Source: Phyllobacteriaceae bacterium UBA1940
GTDB taxonomy: Bacteria > Pseudomonadota > Alphaproteobacteria > Rhizobiales > Rhizobiaceae
Reading direction: 5' to 3'
Length of the DNA: 63,389 bases
Assembly: GCA_002336975.1 (NCBI GenBank)
Contig: DDFA01000086.1
Span: 42,622-106,010 of the forward strand
Each line of letters starts with the position of its first letter. The stretch's first letter is position 1. Of the stretch, positions 25,690 through 35,501 are shown piece after piece. The notes beneath the pieces are model-generated. The model had not been told where the DNA came from, searched no databases, and saw only the letters and a list, made by a program, of their open reading frames with translations. A program made the translations under genes and the position numbers.

Positions 25690-26712
25690 ATGCTGATCTT
25701 CATCGTCAAGCGGCTGCTGCTCACCGTCCTGGTTCTGGCGGGCGTGTGCGTCATCACATTCGCCCTGACCCATCTCGTGCCCGGCAATCCCGCCAGACTT
25801 CTTGCCGGGCAGCACGCCACCGAGGCGCAGGTCGCGGCCCTGGCTGCCCAGTACGGCCTCGACAAACCGCTGCCGACGCAATTCTGGATCTACATGACCG
25901 GCCTGATTCATGGCGACCTCGGCATGTCGTTGACCTACCGGCGGCCGGTGTTCGACGACCTGGCGCAGTTCCTGCCGGCCAGTATCGAGTTGACCCTGAC
26001 CGCCGTACTGCTCACCGTCTTCATCGGCCTGCCGCTTGGCCTGTTTGCCGGCGTCAACCGAGGCAGGCCGCTGGACCACGTGTTGCGCGTCCTGACCGTC
26101 GGCGGCGTGTCGATGCCGATCTTCTGGCTCGGCATCATCCTGCAGATCGTCTTCTACAAACATCTCCAGTTGCTGCCGATCGGCGGCAGGCTCGGCATTA
26201 CCGAAATCGAGCCGACGCAGCTGACCGGCTTCTATGTGATCGACACCTGGGCGGAAGGGGACTACCAGGCCTTCAGGTCCAGCCTCCTGCATCTTGTCCT
26301 GCCTGCGTCCACGCTTGCGATCGGGAGCATCGCGGTCATTTCCCGCATGATGCGCGCCTCGGTCATCGAAGTGCTCGACAGCGACTACATCAGGACCGCG
26401 AGGGCCAAGGGACTGACGGACGGGCAGATCCTGCGCCGCCACGTCTTCCGCAATGCGATGGTTCCCACCACGACCGTGCTGGGGCTCCAGATCGGGGCGC
26501 TGCTGGCCGGCAATGTTCTGGCCGAAGTGGTCTTCAGCTGGCCGGGCATCGGCCTCTATGCCGTCAATGCGATCAAGAACCTCGACTACCCCGCGATCAT
26601 GGGCGTGACGCTGGTCATTTCCATCATCTACGTCGTCGTCAATCTTGTCGTCGACATCGCCTATGTCGTCCTCGATCCCCGCATCAGCCTCGACGGAAGG
26701 ACTGCCCGATGA
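25690..26712 (+). CDS. ABC transporter permease (DppB-like)
   Basis: This 340-residue protein begins with the DppB signature MLIFIVKRLLLTVLVLAGVC and has about six membrane segments. The EAA loop reads DYIRTARAKGLTDGQILRRH (residues 232-251), the site that contacts the ATPase. It forms the channel with the DppC-like partner, whose ATG overlaps its stop. It belongs to the importer of the hydantoin module. Confidence 0.93.
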   Translation: MLIFIVKRLLLTVLVLAGVCVITFALTHLVPGNPARLLAGQHATEAQVAALAAQYGLDKPLPTQFWIYMTGLIHGDLGMSLTYRRPVFDDLAQFLPASIELTLTAVLLTVFIGLPLGLFAGVNRGRPLDHVLRVLTVGGVSMPIFWLGIILQIVFYKHLQLLPIGGRLGITEIEPTQLTGFYVIDTWAEGDYQAFRSSLLHLVLPASTLAIGSIAVISRMMRASVIEVLDSDYIRTARAKGLTDGQILRRHVFRNAMVPTTTVLGLQIGALLAGNVLAEVVFSWPGIGLYAVNAIKNLDYPAIMGVTLVISIIYVVVNLVVDIAYVVLDPRISLDGRTAR

Positions 26713-27596
26713 CATCGATCGCAGATCCCGACCACGACGGCGCGGCGGAGGGCGTGCGCGCTGAGCGAGGCCTGTTCGGCCGCTTGATGGCCAATCGGCT
26801 GAGTGCGCTCGGGCTGGTTCTGGCCGGCGCGGCAATTCTGGTTGCGGTCCTTGCGCCGTATATTGCAACGCACGACCCGGTCGCGCTCAACCTTGCCGAC
26901 CGGCTTCAGCCCCCCGACGCGCTTCACTGGTTCGGCACCGATGAAAACGGGCGCGACGTCTTTTCCCGCATCGTGTTCGGCGCGCGATATTCGCTTGTGG
27001 CCGCGCTCGGCATTCTCGTCGCGGCGTCCGCGTTCGGAACGCTTGTCGGCCTGGCCGCCGGACTGACCGGCGGCTGGGTGGACGAGGTGCTGATGCGCGT
27101 CACCGACATGTTCCTTGCCTTCCCGGCGCTGGTGCTCGCCATGGGCATGGCCGCGGCGCTTGGACCCAGCCTGCTCAATGCGATGATCGCGATCATCGTC
27201 GTGTGGTGGCCCTGGTATGCCCGTCTCGTGCGCGGACAAACCCTGCAGTTGAAGCAGGAAGCGTTCGTCGAGGCGGCGGTGATGTCGAACGCGTCGCGCC
27301 GGCGGATTGCCTTCCACCACATACTGCGCAATTGTCTGACCCCGCTGACCGTGCAGGTCAGTCTCGATATCGGCTATGCGGTGCTGACGCTGGCGGGCCT
27401 GTCTTTCATCGGCCTTGGCGCGCAGCCTCCGACCCCGGAATGGGGGTCGATGGTCTCGATTGGGCGCGACTACTTTCTCGACCAATGGTGGATGGTGACG
27501 TTTCCCGGCCTCGCGATCTTTCTGTCCGTCATGGCCTTCAACCTGCTTGGCGACGGCTTGCAGGAAGTCCTTTCTCCGAAGTCAGGCAGCCGATGA
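26709..27596 (+). CDS. ABC transporter permease (DppC-like)
   Basis: This 295-residue protein has a hydrophilic N-terminus, a first membrane span near residue 35 and the DppC landmark HWFGTDENGRDVFSRIVFGAR. The coupling loop contains QEAFVEAAVMSNASRRRIAF. It starts at ATG 26709 inside the DppB-like stop and itself ends overlapping the ATPase start, so all three are coupled. Confidence 0.93.
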   Translation: MTSIADPDHDGAAEGVRAERGLFGRLMANRLSALGLVLAGAAILVAVLAPYIATHDPVALNLADRLQPPDALHWFGTDENGRDVFSRIVFGARYSLVAALGILVAASAFGTLVGLAAGLTGGWVDEVLMRVTDMFLAFPALVLAMGMAAALGPSLLNAMIAIIVVWWPWYARLVRGQTLQLKQEAFVEAAVMSNASRRRIAFHHILRNCLTPLTVQVSLDIGYAVLTLAGLSFIGLGAQPPTPEWGSMVSIGRDYFLDQWWMVTFPGLAIFLSVMAFNLLGDGLQEVLSPKSGSR

Positions 27597-29356
27597 CCAA
27601 CCCCGTGCTTTCCGTTTCCGATCTTCAGGTCGCTTTCCGGACGTCGAACGGCTGGACGCCTGTCGTGCACGGGATTTCATTTGACGTGCATGCGGGTGAA
27701 ACGATCGCCGTCGTGGGCGAATCGGGATCCGGCAAAAGCGTGACCGCGCTGGCGACAATGCGTCTGCTGGCGCGCGAAACCAGTCGGGTCAGCGGGTCGA
27801 TCAGTTTGCAGGGGCGTTCGCTTGCCGACCTCACCGCCGCGCAGATGCGCCTGGTGCGCGGCAATGAAGCGGCGATGATATTTCAGGAGCCGATGACCAG
27901 CCTCAACCCGACCATGCCGGCGGGAGGACAGATTGCAGAGGCGCTGACCACGCATCGAAACATCGGAGGCAAGGCCGCGGAGCACGAAGCCGTCAGGCTG
28001 CTGGAGCGCGTTCGCATTCCCGCCGCCCGGGCGCGGTATCACGACTATCCGCACCTGATGTCAGGCGGGATGCGCCAGCGTGTCATGATCGCGATGGCGT
28101 TGGCGTGCCGGCCGAAATTGCTCATCGCCGATGAACCGACAACCGCGCTCGACGTGACTGTGCAGGCGCAGATCCTCGGCCTGCTTCAGGAAATCCAGGC
28201 CGAGGACAATCTGGCGATTGTCTTCATTACCCATGACATGGGCGTCGTCGCCGAGATCGCCGACCGGATGATCGTCATGCTGCGCGGCAATGTCGTGGAT
28301 CAGGGTCGAACGGCGGCGGTGTTCAAATCGCCCGGGCATGAGTATACGCGCAGCCTGCTTGCGGCAGCCCCGCAACTCGGCGGGACGCAGGGTTCCGCGG
28401 CCTCGCCGCTTCCCTTGCGCGCCGCCGCTCCGATCCTCGAAGTAGCTGACCTGCAAAAACGCTTCGACATCAGGAGCGGCCTTTTGAATCGGGTGAAGGG
28501 GCGGGTGCATGCGGTCGACGGCGTGTCCTTCACGATCCGGCGCGGCGAAACGCTCGCCCTTGTCGGCGAGTCGGGAAGCGGCAAGTCGACCACCGGCCGC
28601 TGCGTCGCCGGACTGGTGCGACCGTCGGGCGGCTCGATCCGCATTGACGGGCGGGACGTCCTGTCCGCCAACCGGGCCGAACGATCGGCGATCCGCCAGC
28701 GTCTCCAGATGATCTTTCAGGACCCCTATTCGAGCCTCAATCCAAGAATGCGAATCGGCGACTGCATCGCCGAACCGCTGGTCGTCTCCGGCCTGCACGA
28801 TCGCAATTCGGCAAACGCACGGGTCGAAGAACTGCTCGACGCCGTGGGCCTGAGCGCGGCGATGCGAAACCGCTTTCCGCACGAGTTCTCCGGCGGCCAG
28901 CGCCAGAGAATCTGCATCGCGCGTGCGCTTGCGCTCAATCCGCAACTGATCGTGGCCGATGAAGCCGTTTCCGCTCTCGATGCGACGATCAAGACGCAGA
29001 TCGTCGACCTGTTGCTGGACCTGCAGTGCAGGCTGGACCTGTCAATGCTGTTCATCTCGCACGACATGGCCGTGGTTGAGCGGATCAGCCACCGCGTCGC
29101 GGTGATGTATCTCGGCGAGATCGTCGAGATCGGCGACCGCCGCAGCGTCTTCGACAACCCGCAGCATCCCTATACGCGCCAGCTTCTGTCGGCGGTCCCG
29201 GTCGCCGATCCGTCGCGACGCCGCGGATTGCGCGAGATAGCGGGATCGGAACTCAAAAGCCCGATCCGGCCGGTCGACTACGAGGCCCCGAGACGCGGCT
29301 ACGATCAGGTCGGCGCGGATCATTTTGTCCAATCCCTGGCCTTGGCGGCCGGGTGA
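27593..29356 (+). CDS. Fused double ATP-binding protein of peptide-type ABC transporter
   Basis: This 587-residue protein combines the two ATPases that are often separate (DppD and DppF), as in GsiA. Each half has a Walker A (GESGSGKS), a signature ([17 protein letters not shown]) and a Walker B ([24 protein letters not shown]). In the second half the Pro of the usual DEPVS is Ala. The C-terminal segment around [12 protein letters not shown] is typical of oligopeptide ATPases. It completes the importer of the hydantoin module. Confidence 0.92.
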   Translation: MTNPVLSVSDLQVAFRTSNGWTPVVHGISFDVHAGETIAVVGESGSGKSVTALATMRLLARETSRVSGSISLQGRSLADLTAAQMRLVRGNEAAMIFQEPMTSLNPTMPAGGQIAEALTTHRNIGGKAAEHEAVRLLERVRIPAARARYHDYPHLMSGGMRQRVMIAMALACRPKLLIADEPTTALDVTVQAQILGLLQEIQAEDNLAIVFITHDMGVVAEIADRMIVMLRGNVVDQGRTAAVFKSPGHEYTRSLLAAAPQLGGTQGSAASPLPLRAAAPILEVADLQKRFDIRSGLLNRVKGRVHAVDGVSFTIRRGETLALVGESGSGKSTTGRCVAGLVRPSGGSIRIDGRDVLSANRAERSAIRQRLQMIFQDPYSSLNPRMRIGDCIAEPLVVSGLHDRNSANARVEELLDAVGLSAAMRNRFPHEFSGGQRQRICIARALALNPQLIVADEAVSALDATIKTQIVDLLLDLQCRLDLSMLFISHDMAVVERISHRVAVMYLGEIVEIGDRRSVFDNPQHPYTRQLLSAVPVADPSRRRGLREIAGSELKSPIRPVDYEAPRRGYDQVGADHFVQSLALAAG

Positions 29357-29461
29357 CGGGCCATTTGAAAGAATATCTGATCGAAGCCGTCTTCCGCGCG
29401 TCGCACGATTTCGGAATCTGAAAAAACCGCGCCATGGCCGCCAGTCGACTTCAACCTGTTC

Positions 29462-29770
29462 GTGCCGCGGGGGATTTCTGGCAAGACCTTTGGCTACATC
29501 TCGGGTGCGGCTTTCCCGTTGTTTCTGATGCTGTCGCCGGGCGTCCTGCTGCTTGCGCCGTTTCCCGGCATCGCCCTGTTCCTGCCCGATCTGCATTCAC
29601 AGCTTTGCGCACCCGTGCTGGATCGAGGCCGGACGATTGGCGTGCTGTCGCTGGACGATGTCGCCGGCAGCTATCGTCAGGAGGATCTGGATCTGCTGGC
29701 GGTGATCGTCCAAACCCTGCGGGAGCCAATCCACGCATTGCGACCCGGGACCGTTTCCAACCAGCCATGA
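29462..29770 (+). pseudogene. GAF-domain gene remnant
   Basis: A 102-residue frame whose second half, LCAPVLDRGRTIGVLSLDD followed by YRQEDLDLLAVIVQTL, matches the end of a GAF domain. The first half is hydrophobic and unlike a GAF core, and no convincing N-terminal part is found upstream in any frame. It lies between the double ATPase (ends 29356) and the convergent TRAP operon (ends 29811). The most likely reading is the 3' remnant of a GAF-containing gene. A short expressed protein is possible but poorly supported. Confidence 0.4.
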
Positions 29771-29810
29771 AACGGTCTTGATCTGAAGGCCGGCGCGAAA
29801 CGTTACCGGA

Positions 29811-31088
29811 TCAAAAGATCAGGCCGGGCAGGAAGGTCGACAGCCACGGCACGTAACTGACCAGGGCGAGCACCGCCAGGTTAACCGCGATGAACGGCAT
29901 GATGCCGGCGATGACCTGCTCGACGGGCCGCCCGAGCGTCGCCGAGGTGACGGCGAGATCAAGACCGACGGGAGGCGTGATCATGCCGGTGCACACGTTC
30001 AGCGTCACGACGATGCCGAAATGGACCGGGTCGATGCCGAGTGCCATGGCGACCGGGAACAGCGTCGGCAGGAAGATCACCATGATCGAGTTCGGGTCGA
30101 GGAACATGCCGCAGATCAGGAACAGCACGTTCACGCACAGCATGAACACGATCCAGTTGACATTATTGTCCTGAACGATCGCCAGCACGGTGCGGTCGAA
30201 ACCGGCCAGGGTGATGAAATAGGCCAGCAGCGCGCCCATGGCGAGCAGGATGAAGATGACGCCGGTCGACACGGCGCTGTCGCGGGCGATCGAGAAGACG
30301 TCGCGCAGGCCGAGCGAGCGGAAGATGAAGACCTCGACCAGCACCGCGTAGACCGCCGAAATCGCGGCGGCCTCGGTGGCGGTAAAGACGCCGCTGAAAA
30401 TACCGCCCAGGATGATGGCCTGCATCAGCAGCGCCCAGAAAGCGTTGACGAAGGCGGTCCACCTGCCGCGCCAGCCAGCCTGCTCGACGCCGGGGATGCC
30501 CTCGCGCCAGGCGGTGTAGGCCACCAGCGCCATGAAGCCGAGGCCGAGGATGACGCCGATCATCAGCCCGGCGGCGAACAGGGCGGCGATCGAGGTGCCG
30601 GTGAGCCAGGAATAGACGACGAAGGTGATCGACGGCGGAATGAGCAGCGCGCATTCGGCGCTCGATGCGATGAGGCCGAGGCTGAAGCGTTCGGAAAAGC
30701 CCGAGCGGCGCAATTCCGGGAAGGCGACGCGCCCCATCGCCGCGACCGTCGCCGGCGCGGAGCCGGCGGCGGCGCCGAACACCATGCAGGACACGACGGT
30801 GGAGTGGCCGATGCCGCCATGGCGGTGACCGACCAGCGCCCTGAACAGGCCGGCAAGCTGTCCGGCCATGCGGCCGCGCGCCATCAGGTCGGCGGCAAAA
30901 ATGAAGAACGGGATGGCGAGCAGCGTCACGACCTCGACGCCGCCGACAAGGCGCTGCCCGATGATCAGGTCCGGCATGGTCGGATAGAGAAGATATTTGG
31001 CCAGCACGGCGGGAACGCCGAGGACCAGGAATATCTCCGCGGCTATCGCCAGCAGAACAGCCGCGAGGACGAAGAGGAGGACAACCAT
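29811..31088 (-). CDS. TRAP transporter large permease (DctM family)
   Basis: This 425-residue protein with about twelve hydrophobic segments carries DctM landmarks: FFIFAADLMARGRMAG, VSCMVFGAAAGSAPATVAAM, ALLIPPSITFVVY and GMITPPVGLDL. It imports a carboxylate with the adjacent small permease and binding protein, driven by the sodium gradient. ATG 31088 is seven bases beyond the small permease stop. It is the last gene of the operon that starts at 32642 behind a candidate XRE operator. Its proximity to orotate genes suggests orotate or a related acid as ligand. Confidence 0.9.
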   Translation of the reverse strand: MVVLLFVLAAVLLAIAAEIFLVLGVPAVLAKYLLYPTMPDLIIGQRLVGGVEVVTLLAIPFFIFAADLMARGRMAGQLAGLFRALVGHRHGGIGHSTVVSCMVFGAAAGSAPATVAAMGRVAFPELRRSGFSERFSLGLIASSAECALLIPPSITFVVYSWLTGTSIAALFAAGLMIGVILGLGFMALVAYTAWREGIPGVEQAGWRGRWTAFVNAFWALLMQAIILGGIFSGVFTATEAAAISAVYAVLVEVFIFRSLGLRDVFSIARDSAVSTGVIFILLAMGALLAYFITLAGFDRTVLAIVQDNNVNWIVFMLCVNVLFLICGMFLDPNSIMVIFLPTLFPVAMALGIDPVHFGIVVTLNVCTGMITPPVGLDLAVTSATLGRPVEQVIAGIMPFIAVNLAVLALVSYVPWLSTFLPGLIF

Positions 31089-31095
31089 GTGACCG

Positions 31096-31617
31096 CTACA
31101 GCTGGTGCATGGGATCGAATTCGCGCGCGAAGCGGTCCGACCAGCCAAGCAGTTCGACAAAATATTGAGCGGCGAGAAGCAGGAATCCGACAGGCATGAC
31201 CCAGTAGAGCCAGGCGACCGAAAAACCCAGCGTTGGGCTCGACTGGCCGCTGCGGGCGACAAACAGCGTGATCTCCCAGCCGACCTTGACCAGATAGAGG
31301 CTGAAGACCAGGCCGAGAAGGTTGACGACAATCTTGACCGCCCGCCTTGCGACGGGCGGCATGCGGTCGAGCAGCATGCGCATGCCGATGTGACGGCCGC
31401 TCTCAAGCGCCAGGCCGGCGGCGAGAAAGACGATCCACACCAGCGCGAACAGCGACACCTCGTCGATCCAGGCAAGTCTTGGCGCGAGCGAGGGCGCCAG
31501 TTCACGGATCAGGACATTGGCGGCGTAGCCGAACGTCATGGCCAGCATGAGCAGGCCAAGCAGGGCGCCCTGCAAGGCCTGCACACGCTGAAGTCCGGCG
31601 ACGACGCGCGCGCCCAT
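31096..31617 (-). CDS. TRAP transporter small permease (DctQ family)
   Basis: This 173-residue protein has four predicted membrane segments and the DctQ-like stretch SLFALVWIVFLAAGLALESG followed by HIGMRMLLDRMP. It bridges the large permease and the binding protein. Its ATG at 31617 shares one base with the binding-protein stop (TGATG), so translation is coupled. Confidence 0.88.
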   Translation of the reverse strand: MGARVVAGLQRVQALQGALLGLLMLAMTFGYAANVLIRELAPSLAPRLAWIDEVSLFALVWIVFLAAGLALESGRHIGMRMLLDRMPPVARRAVKIVVNLLGLVFSLYLVKVGWEITLFVARSGQSSPTLGFSVAWLYWVMPVGFLLLAAQYFVELLGWSDRFAREFDPMHQL

Positions 31618-32642
31618 CAGCCGGCGAGCTTCTTGTACTCGGCGTCGTAGATCTTGAGGATGTCCTCGCCCTCGGCGCCTGCAAGCGTCACATAGGCGCC
31701 GCGTGTCTTGGATGCGGTCGCGTCCTTGAGCTTGTTGCGTTCGGCTTCCTCGGCGATCCGCACATTGACGCCGGCCGCCTTGATGACCTCGAGCGCGGCC
31801 AGCGCCGACGCTTCCTTCATCTTCTCGACCTCGGGACGAACCTCGTCGAACGCCTTGGCGATGATGTCCTTGTGGCCGTCGGGCAGCGCCTGCCACCAGG
31901 CGGGATTGAACAGCACGAAATCCTCCATGGCGCCGTGTTCGGTGACGACGAGATTCTTCTGAACCTCATGGAACTTCATGGTGGTGATGGTGTCGAGCGG
32001 ATTTTCCTGACCGTCGACAAGACCGGTCTGCAGCGAGGTGTAGAGTTCGCCGAAATTGATGACGACGGCTGTGGCGCCCACAGCGGCGAACTGCTCGATC
32101 AGAATCTTGGAATCCATCACGCGGTATTTCTGTCCCGCCAGATCGACCAGATTGTCGAGCGACTTGTTAGACGTCAGGCTCTTGCGGCCGTTCGGCCACT
32201 CGGTCAGCGCGTGCAGTCCGCGCTTCTCGAAGCTGTCAAGCAGCGCCTTGCCAAACGGGCCGGAGCGCAATTTCTGCGACAGGTCGCGATCGGTGGGCAG
32301 CAAGTAGGGAACGTCGAGAACCGAGACGACCGGATTGAAACCGCCGAGGAAGGCGGCCGGCTGGACGGTGCATTCGATGGCGCCGAACTGGGTGCCTTCG
32401 ATCATCTGGCGCGCATTGCCGAGCTGGGACAGCGGATAGAGCGTGAACTCGACCTCGCCGCCGGTGCGCTCCTTGACCAGCGCGCCGACCTTTTCAAGTC
32501 CCTTGTGGCGGGGCTGGGCCGGCGATTCGAGATGCGCGACCTTGACCGGATATTTTGCGGTCTGGCCGAACGCCGCCTTCGGCATGATGGCTGCCGCGGC
32601 GGCCATCGACCCCGATTGCAGGATTGTCCGTCTGGTTACCAT
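31617..32642 (-). CDS. TRAP transporter substrate-binding protein (DctP family)
   Basis: This 341-residue protein has a Tat-like signal (TRRTILQSG then an Ala-rich stretch to FGQ). The mature DctP fold has GEVEFTLYPLSQLGN, IECTVQPAAFLGG, YRVMDSKILIEQFAAVGATA and GLVDGQENPLDTI; the last two hold the Arg that binds a carboxylate. GGAGGGTG lies eight bases before ATG 32642, which favours this start over one five codons upstream. The ligand is an organic acid, possibly orotate given the neighbours and shared operator. Confidence 0.9.
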   Translation of the reverse strand: MVTRRTILQSGSMAAAAAIMPKAAFGQTAKYPVKVAHLESPAQPRHKGLEKVGALVKERTGGEVEFTLYPLSQLGNARQMIEGTQFGAIECTVQPAAFLGGFNPVVSVLDVPYLLPTDRDLSQKLRSGPFGKALLDSFEKRGLHALTEWPNGRKSLTSNKSLDNLVDLAGQKYRVMDSKILIEQFAAVGATAVVINFGELYTSLQTGLVDGQENPLDTITTMKFHEVQKNLVVTEHGAMEDFVLFNPAWWQALPDGHKDIIAKAFDEVRPEVEKMKEASALAALEVIKAAGVNVRIAEEAERNKLKDATASKTRGAYVTLAGAEGEDILKIYDAEYKKLAG

Positions 32643-32662
32643 TGTTTCACCCTCCATCCACT

Positions 32663-32682
32663 TTGTCTAATTTTTGAGAAAT
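32663..32682. promoter_or_regulatory. XRE-type operator copy before the TRAP operon
   Basis: TTGTCTAA-TTTT-TGAGAAAT is an imperfect copy of the 8-4-8 repeat whose best form is at 43417-43436. It matches 7 of 8 bases in the left arm and 6 of 8 in the right, and lies 21 bp before the TRAP binding-protein start. Confidence 0.6.
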
Positions 32683-32737
32683 AATCCATATTTTGAGGAT
32701 CGTGTCAACGCCCGTTCGCCGCCGGCCGGCAGCCGCG

Positions 32738-33103
32738 TCAGCCGGCGGGCGCAAGCTCCTCATTCCCGATCCTGTTGGCCAGGTCCAGGAGGTCTCCGGT
32801 TGCAGCCGGATGCAGGCGGCCGGCCTCGCGCACATGGCCAATCAGTTTCCCCAGCGCCTCATTGGCGGTCGGCTGATCCAGCGGCTCCCCGTCATAGAGG
32901 TCGGCAAACCGTCCGGACAGATCGGCGAGCAGTCTCAACAGGCCGGCTTGGCCCGGGTTTGAAGCTCGGAGCGCCAGCGAGCGATGCTGGAATTCGTAGA
33001 ACGTCGCGACGCCGCCCTTCTGCGTCTCCAGCCAGCGCAGCAGTTCGGACAGGGTCTGCTGCCGGCTGTCGCCGCCTCCGCCGGTAGATCGTTCCGTGGT
33101 CAT
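32738..33103 (-). CDS. Small conserved-looking protein of unknown function in the orotate operon
   Basis: This 121-residue, mostly helical protein has no family that I recognise. It is soluble, without signal or membrane segment, and contains LSELLRWLETQKGGVATFYEF and several Leu-rich helices. ATG 33103 shares a base with the dihydroorotase stop (TGATG), so it is the last gene of the pyrK-pyrD-M20-pyrC unit and is probably made in fixed ratio with those enzymes. An accessory subunit or small regulator are both possible. Confidence 0.65.
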   Translation of the reverse strand: MTTERSTGGGGDSRQQTLSELLRWLETQKGGVATFYEFQHRSLALRASNPGQAGLLRLLADLSGRFADLYDGEPLDQPTANEALGKLIGHVREAGRLHPAATGDLLDLANRIGNEELAPAG

Positions 33104-34215
33104 CACGCGCGTCCTTCCGTTTCAGAATCATCCCGGCCGGCGTCGTCGATCGACCACGCCAGCCACTCGCCGCCGCGAAACATCGCAACATCGGCGGCGC
33201 CAACCGTCATGGCGCGCTCCGGCCGGTCGCGCCTGCGGCGCAACGTGACGGTGTCGGCATTGGCCAGCAGTCCATAGAATTTTGGCCCGTTGAGCGACGC
33301 GAACGCTTCCAGCCTGTCGAGCGCGCCCTCCTCGTCGAAGACCTGGGCGTAGGTCTGCAGGGCGGTCGGCCCGCAGAAAATGCCGGCCGAGCAGCATTCC
33401 GCCTGCTTGGCGTCGCGCAGGTGCGGCGCGGAATCGGTGCCGAGGAAGAAGCAGGCTTCGCCCGACGTCGCGGCCTGGCGCAGCGCCAGGCGGTGATGCT
33501 CGCGCTTTGCGACGGGCAGGCAGTAATAGTGTGGCCTCAGGCCGCCCTGGAAGATCGAAGTGCGGTTGAGCACCAGATGGTGCGGCGTGATCGTCGCCGC
33601 CATGCGCGCCGCGTTGTCGCGAACCACCGCGACGCCCTCGACGGTGGTGACATGTTCGAGAACGATCCTGAGACCCTGGTGCCGGCCGACGAGCAATTGC
33701 AGGTCGTTGTCGATGAAGTGGCTTTCGCGGTCGAAAATGTCGACCATGGGATCGGTCGTTTCGCCATGGACAAGCACCGGCATGCCGATCTTCTCCATTC
33801 GTTCCAGCACAGGCGCAATGCGGGCGAAATCGGTGACGCCATGGCTGGAATTGGTCGTGGCGCCCGCCGGATAGAGCTTGCACGCCGCCCACACGCCGCC
33901 GCGAAAGCCGGCTTCAACGTCATCGGCCGACGTCTCGTCGGTGAGATAACAGGTCATCAGCGGCGTGAAGGCCGAACCTTGCGGCAGCGCCCCGAGGATC
34001 CGGTCGCGGTAGGCGAGCGCCGCCGCCACGGTCGTCACCGGCGGCGTCAGGTTGGGCATGACGATGGCGCGGGCGAACTGCGCCGCGGTGAAGGGCAGCA
34101 CAGCCTTGAGCATGTCGCCGTCACGCAAATGGACGTGCCAGTCGTCGGGACGCCTGATCGTCAGGGTCTCGACGGAGCAGTCGCCGGCAGGCCCGAATAT
34201 CTTTTCCGTCGTCAT
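33103..34215 (-). CDS. pyrC: Dihydroorotase (class II type)
   Basis: This 370-residue protein has the class II dihydroorotase pattern. [12 protein letters not shown] binds the first metal, the Lys of [13 protein letters not shown] is the carboxylated bridge, and HGE, LEHVTT and [10 protein letters not shown] complete the site. The enzyme interconverts dihydroorotate and N-carbamoyl-L-aspartate. It overlaps the M20 amidohydrolase upstream and an unknown gene downstream. Housekeeping copies serve synthesis; here the neighbours suggest the ring-opening direction. It is about 20 residues longer than the E. coli protein, mainly at the C-terminus. Confidence 0.92.
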   Translation of the reverse strand: MTTEKIFGPAGDCSVETLTIRRPDDWHVHLRDGDMLKAVLPFTAAQFARAIVMPNLTPPVTTVAAALAYRDRILGALPQGSAFTPLMTCYLTDETSADDVEAGFRGGVWAACKLYPAGATTNSSHGVTDFARIAPVLERMEKIGMPVLVHGETTDPMVDIFDRESHFIDNDLQLLVGRHQGLRIVLEHVTTVEGVAVVRDNAARMAATITPHHLVLNRTSIFQGGLRPHYYCLPVAKREHHRLALRQAATSGEACFFLGTDSAPHLRDAKQAECCSAGIFCGPTALQTYAQVFDEEGALDRLEAFASLNGPKFYGLLANADTVTLRRRRDRPERAMTVGAADVAMFRGGEWLAWSIDDAGRDDSETEGRA

Positions 34216-35501
34216 TGCGCCGCAGCTTCCCGGATCGCGTCATGCATGACGTCGATGCCGGCGATCAGATCCGGCAGGTCCATCGCCTCATGCGGATTGT
34301 GCGAGCCGTTCTGGTTGCGCACGAAGATCATGGCGCTGGGCACGCCGGCATTGGCGAACACCGCCGCGTCGTGACCCGCGCCGCTGGGGATGGTCTCGGT
34401 GGGCAGATTCAGCCGCGCCGCCGCCGCCGTCAGCCGATCGACCCACGGCCTGTCCATCGCCGCGCCGGCGGCTTCGACCTTGTCGTCAAACCGGAAGGCG
34501 ACGCCGCGCTCCTTCGACACGGCGACGCATTCGTCGCGGAACAGCTTGTAGGCGTCGGCGAGCGTCGCCTTGCTCTGGCTGCGGATCTCGAAGGCGAAAC
34601 GCACGAATTCGGGAATGCGGGCGATTGCGTTCACCCTGGCGTCGGTGGCGACGATGCCCGAGGTGAGCACCAGATCGTGGCCGCGCTCGAGCAGCGTGCG
34701 CCAGTGCTGATCCATATGGGCGATCAGTTCGCACATGCCGAACACGGCGTCGTGGCGCAGCCATCTCGGCACGGCGCCGGAATGACCCGCCTGGCCGACG
34801 CATTCGACGGCGCGATGCCTGATATTGCCGCGAATGCCGGTGACGACGCCAATGGGAAGGTTGCGGGCGACGAGCACCGGACCCTGCTCAATGTGGAGCT
34901 CGACCCAGGCGGCGACCGATTTCGGATCGAGCAGGACGTCGCCCGCCGCGACCCGGTCGACGTCGACGCCGACCTCGCGCATGCAGTCGCGCAGGACGCG
35001 GCCGTCGTTCTCGGCCTTGATGTCGAGGTCGGACGGCGCCAGCTTTCCAAACAGGCAGCTCGACCCGAGATAGGGTTTGCCGAAGCGGGCGCTCTCCTCG
35101 CCGCGCAGGGCGAACAGCTTGACGCCGCGGCGCAGCGGAACATTCGCCGCCTTCAATCGACGCAACACGGCAAGCGCGGCGACCACGCCGGCGGCGCCGT
35201 CGAAATTGCCGCCCTGGGGCACCGAATCGACATGCGAGCCGCAGGCGATGTATGGCAGTCCCTCGTCGGCGCCCGGCAGCGTGGCGACAAGGTTGGCCGC
35301 GGCGTCGCGCTCGGTGCGCAGGCCGATCCGCTTCGCCTCCGCCTCGACGATGTCGAGGACCAGGGATTCGGTTTGCGAATAGGCGAGGCGGCTGACGCCG
35401 ACGCCATCGAACGAGGCCTGCCTGAGCGCGTCGAACAGGCCGGCCAGTCCGTCGCGTTCGCCGACGCCGCCTTGCGGTTCCCGAACCGCCGAGGCGCTCA
35501 T
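34212..35501 (-). CDS. M20-family N-carbamoyl amino acid amidohydrolase, probable ureidosuccinase
   Basis: This 429-residue protein is a Zn-dependent amidohydrolase related to allantoate amidohydrolase and L-carbamoylase. [20 protein letters not shown] and RGEESARF give the metal ligands, and [12 protein letters not shown] and [13 protein letters not shown] are family blocks. It sits between PyrD and PyrC with ATGA overlaps on both sides. The carbamoyl compound made by dihydroorotase is N-carbamoyl-aspartate, so its conversion to aspartate, CO2 and NH3 is the natural reaction. That substrate is inferred from context. Confidence 0.85.
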   Translation of the reverse strand: MSASAVREPQGGVGERDGLAGLFDALRQASFDGVGVSRLAYSQTESLVLDIVEAEAKRIGLRTERDAAANLVATLPGADEGLPYIACGSHVDSVPQGGNFDGAAGVVAALAVLRRLKAANVPLRRGVKLFALRGEESARFGKPYLGSSCLFGKLAPSDLDIKAENDGRVLRDCMREVGVDVDRVAAGDVLLDPKSVAAWVELHIEQGPVLVARNLPIGVVTGIRGNIRHRAVECVGQAGHSGAVPRWLRHDAVFGMCELIAHMDQHWRTLLERGHDLVLTSGIVATDARVNAIARIPEFVRFAFEIRSQSKATLADAYKLFRDECVAVSKERGVAFRFDDKVEAAGAAMDRPWVDRLTAAAARLNLPTETIPSGAGHDAAVFANAGVPSAMIFVRNQNGSHNPHEAMDLPDLIAGIDVMHDAIREAAAQ

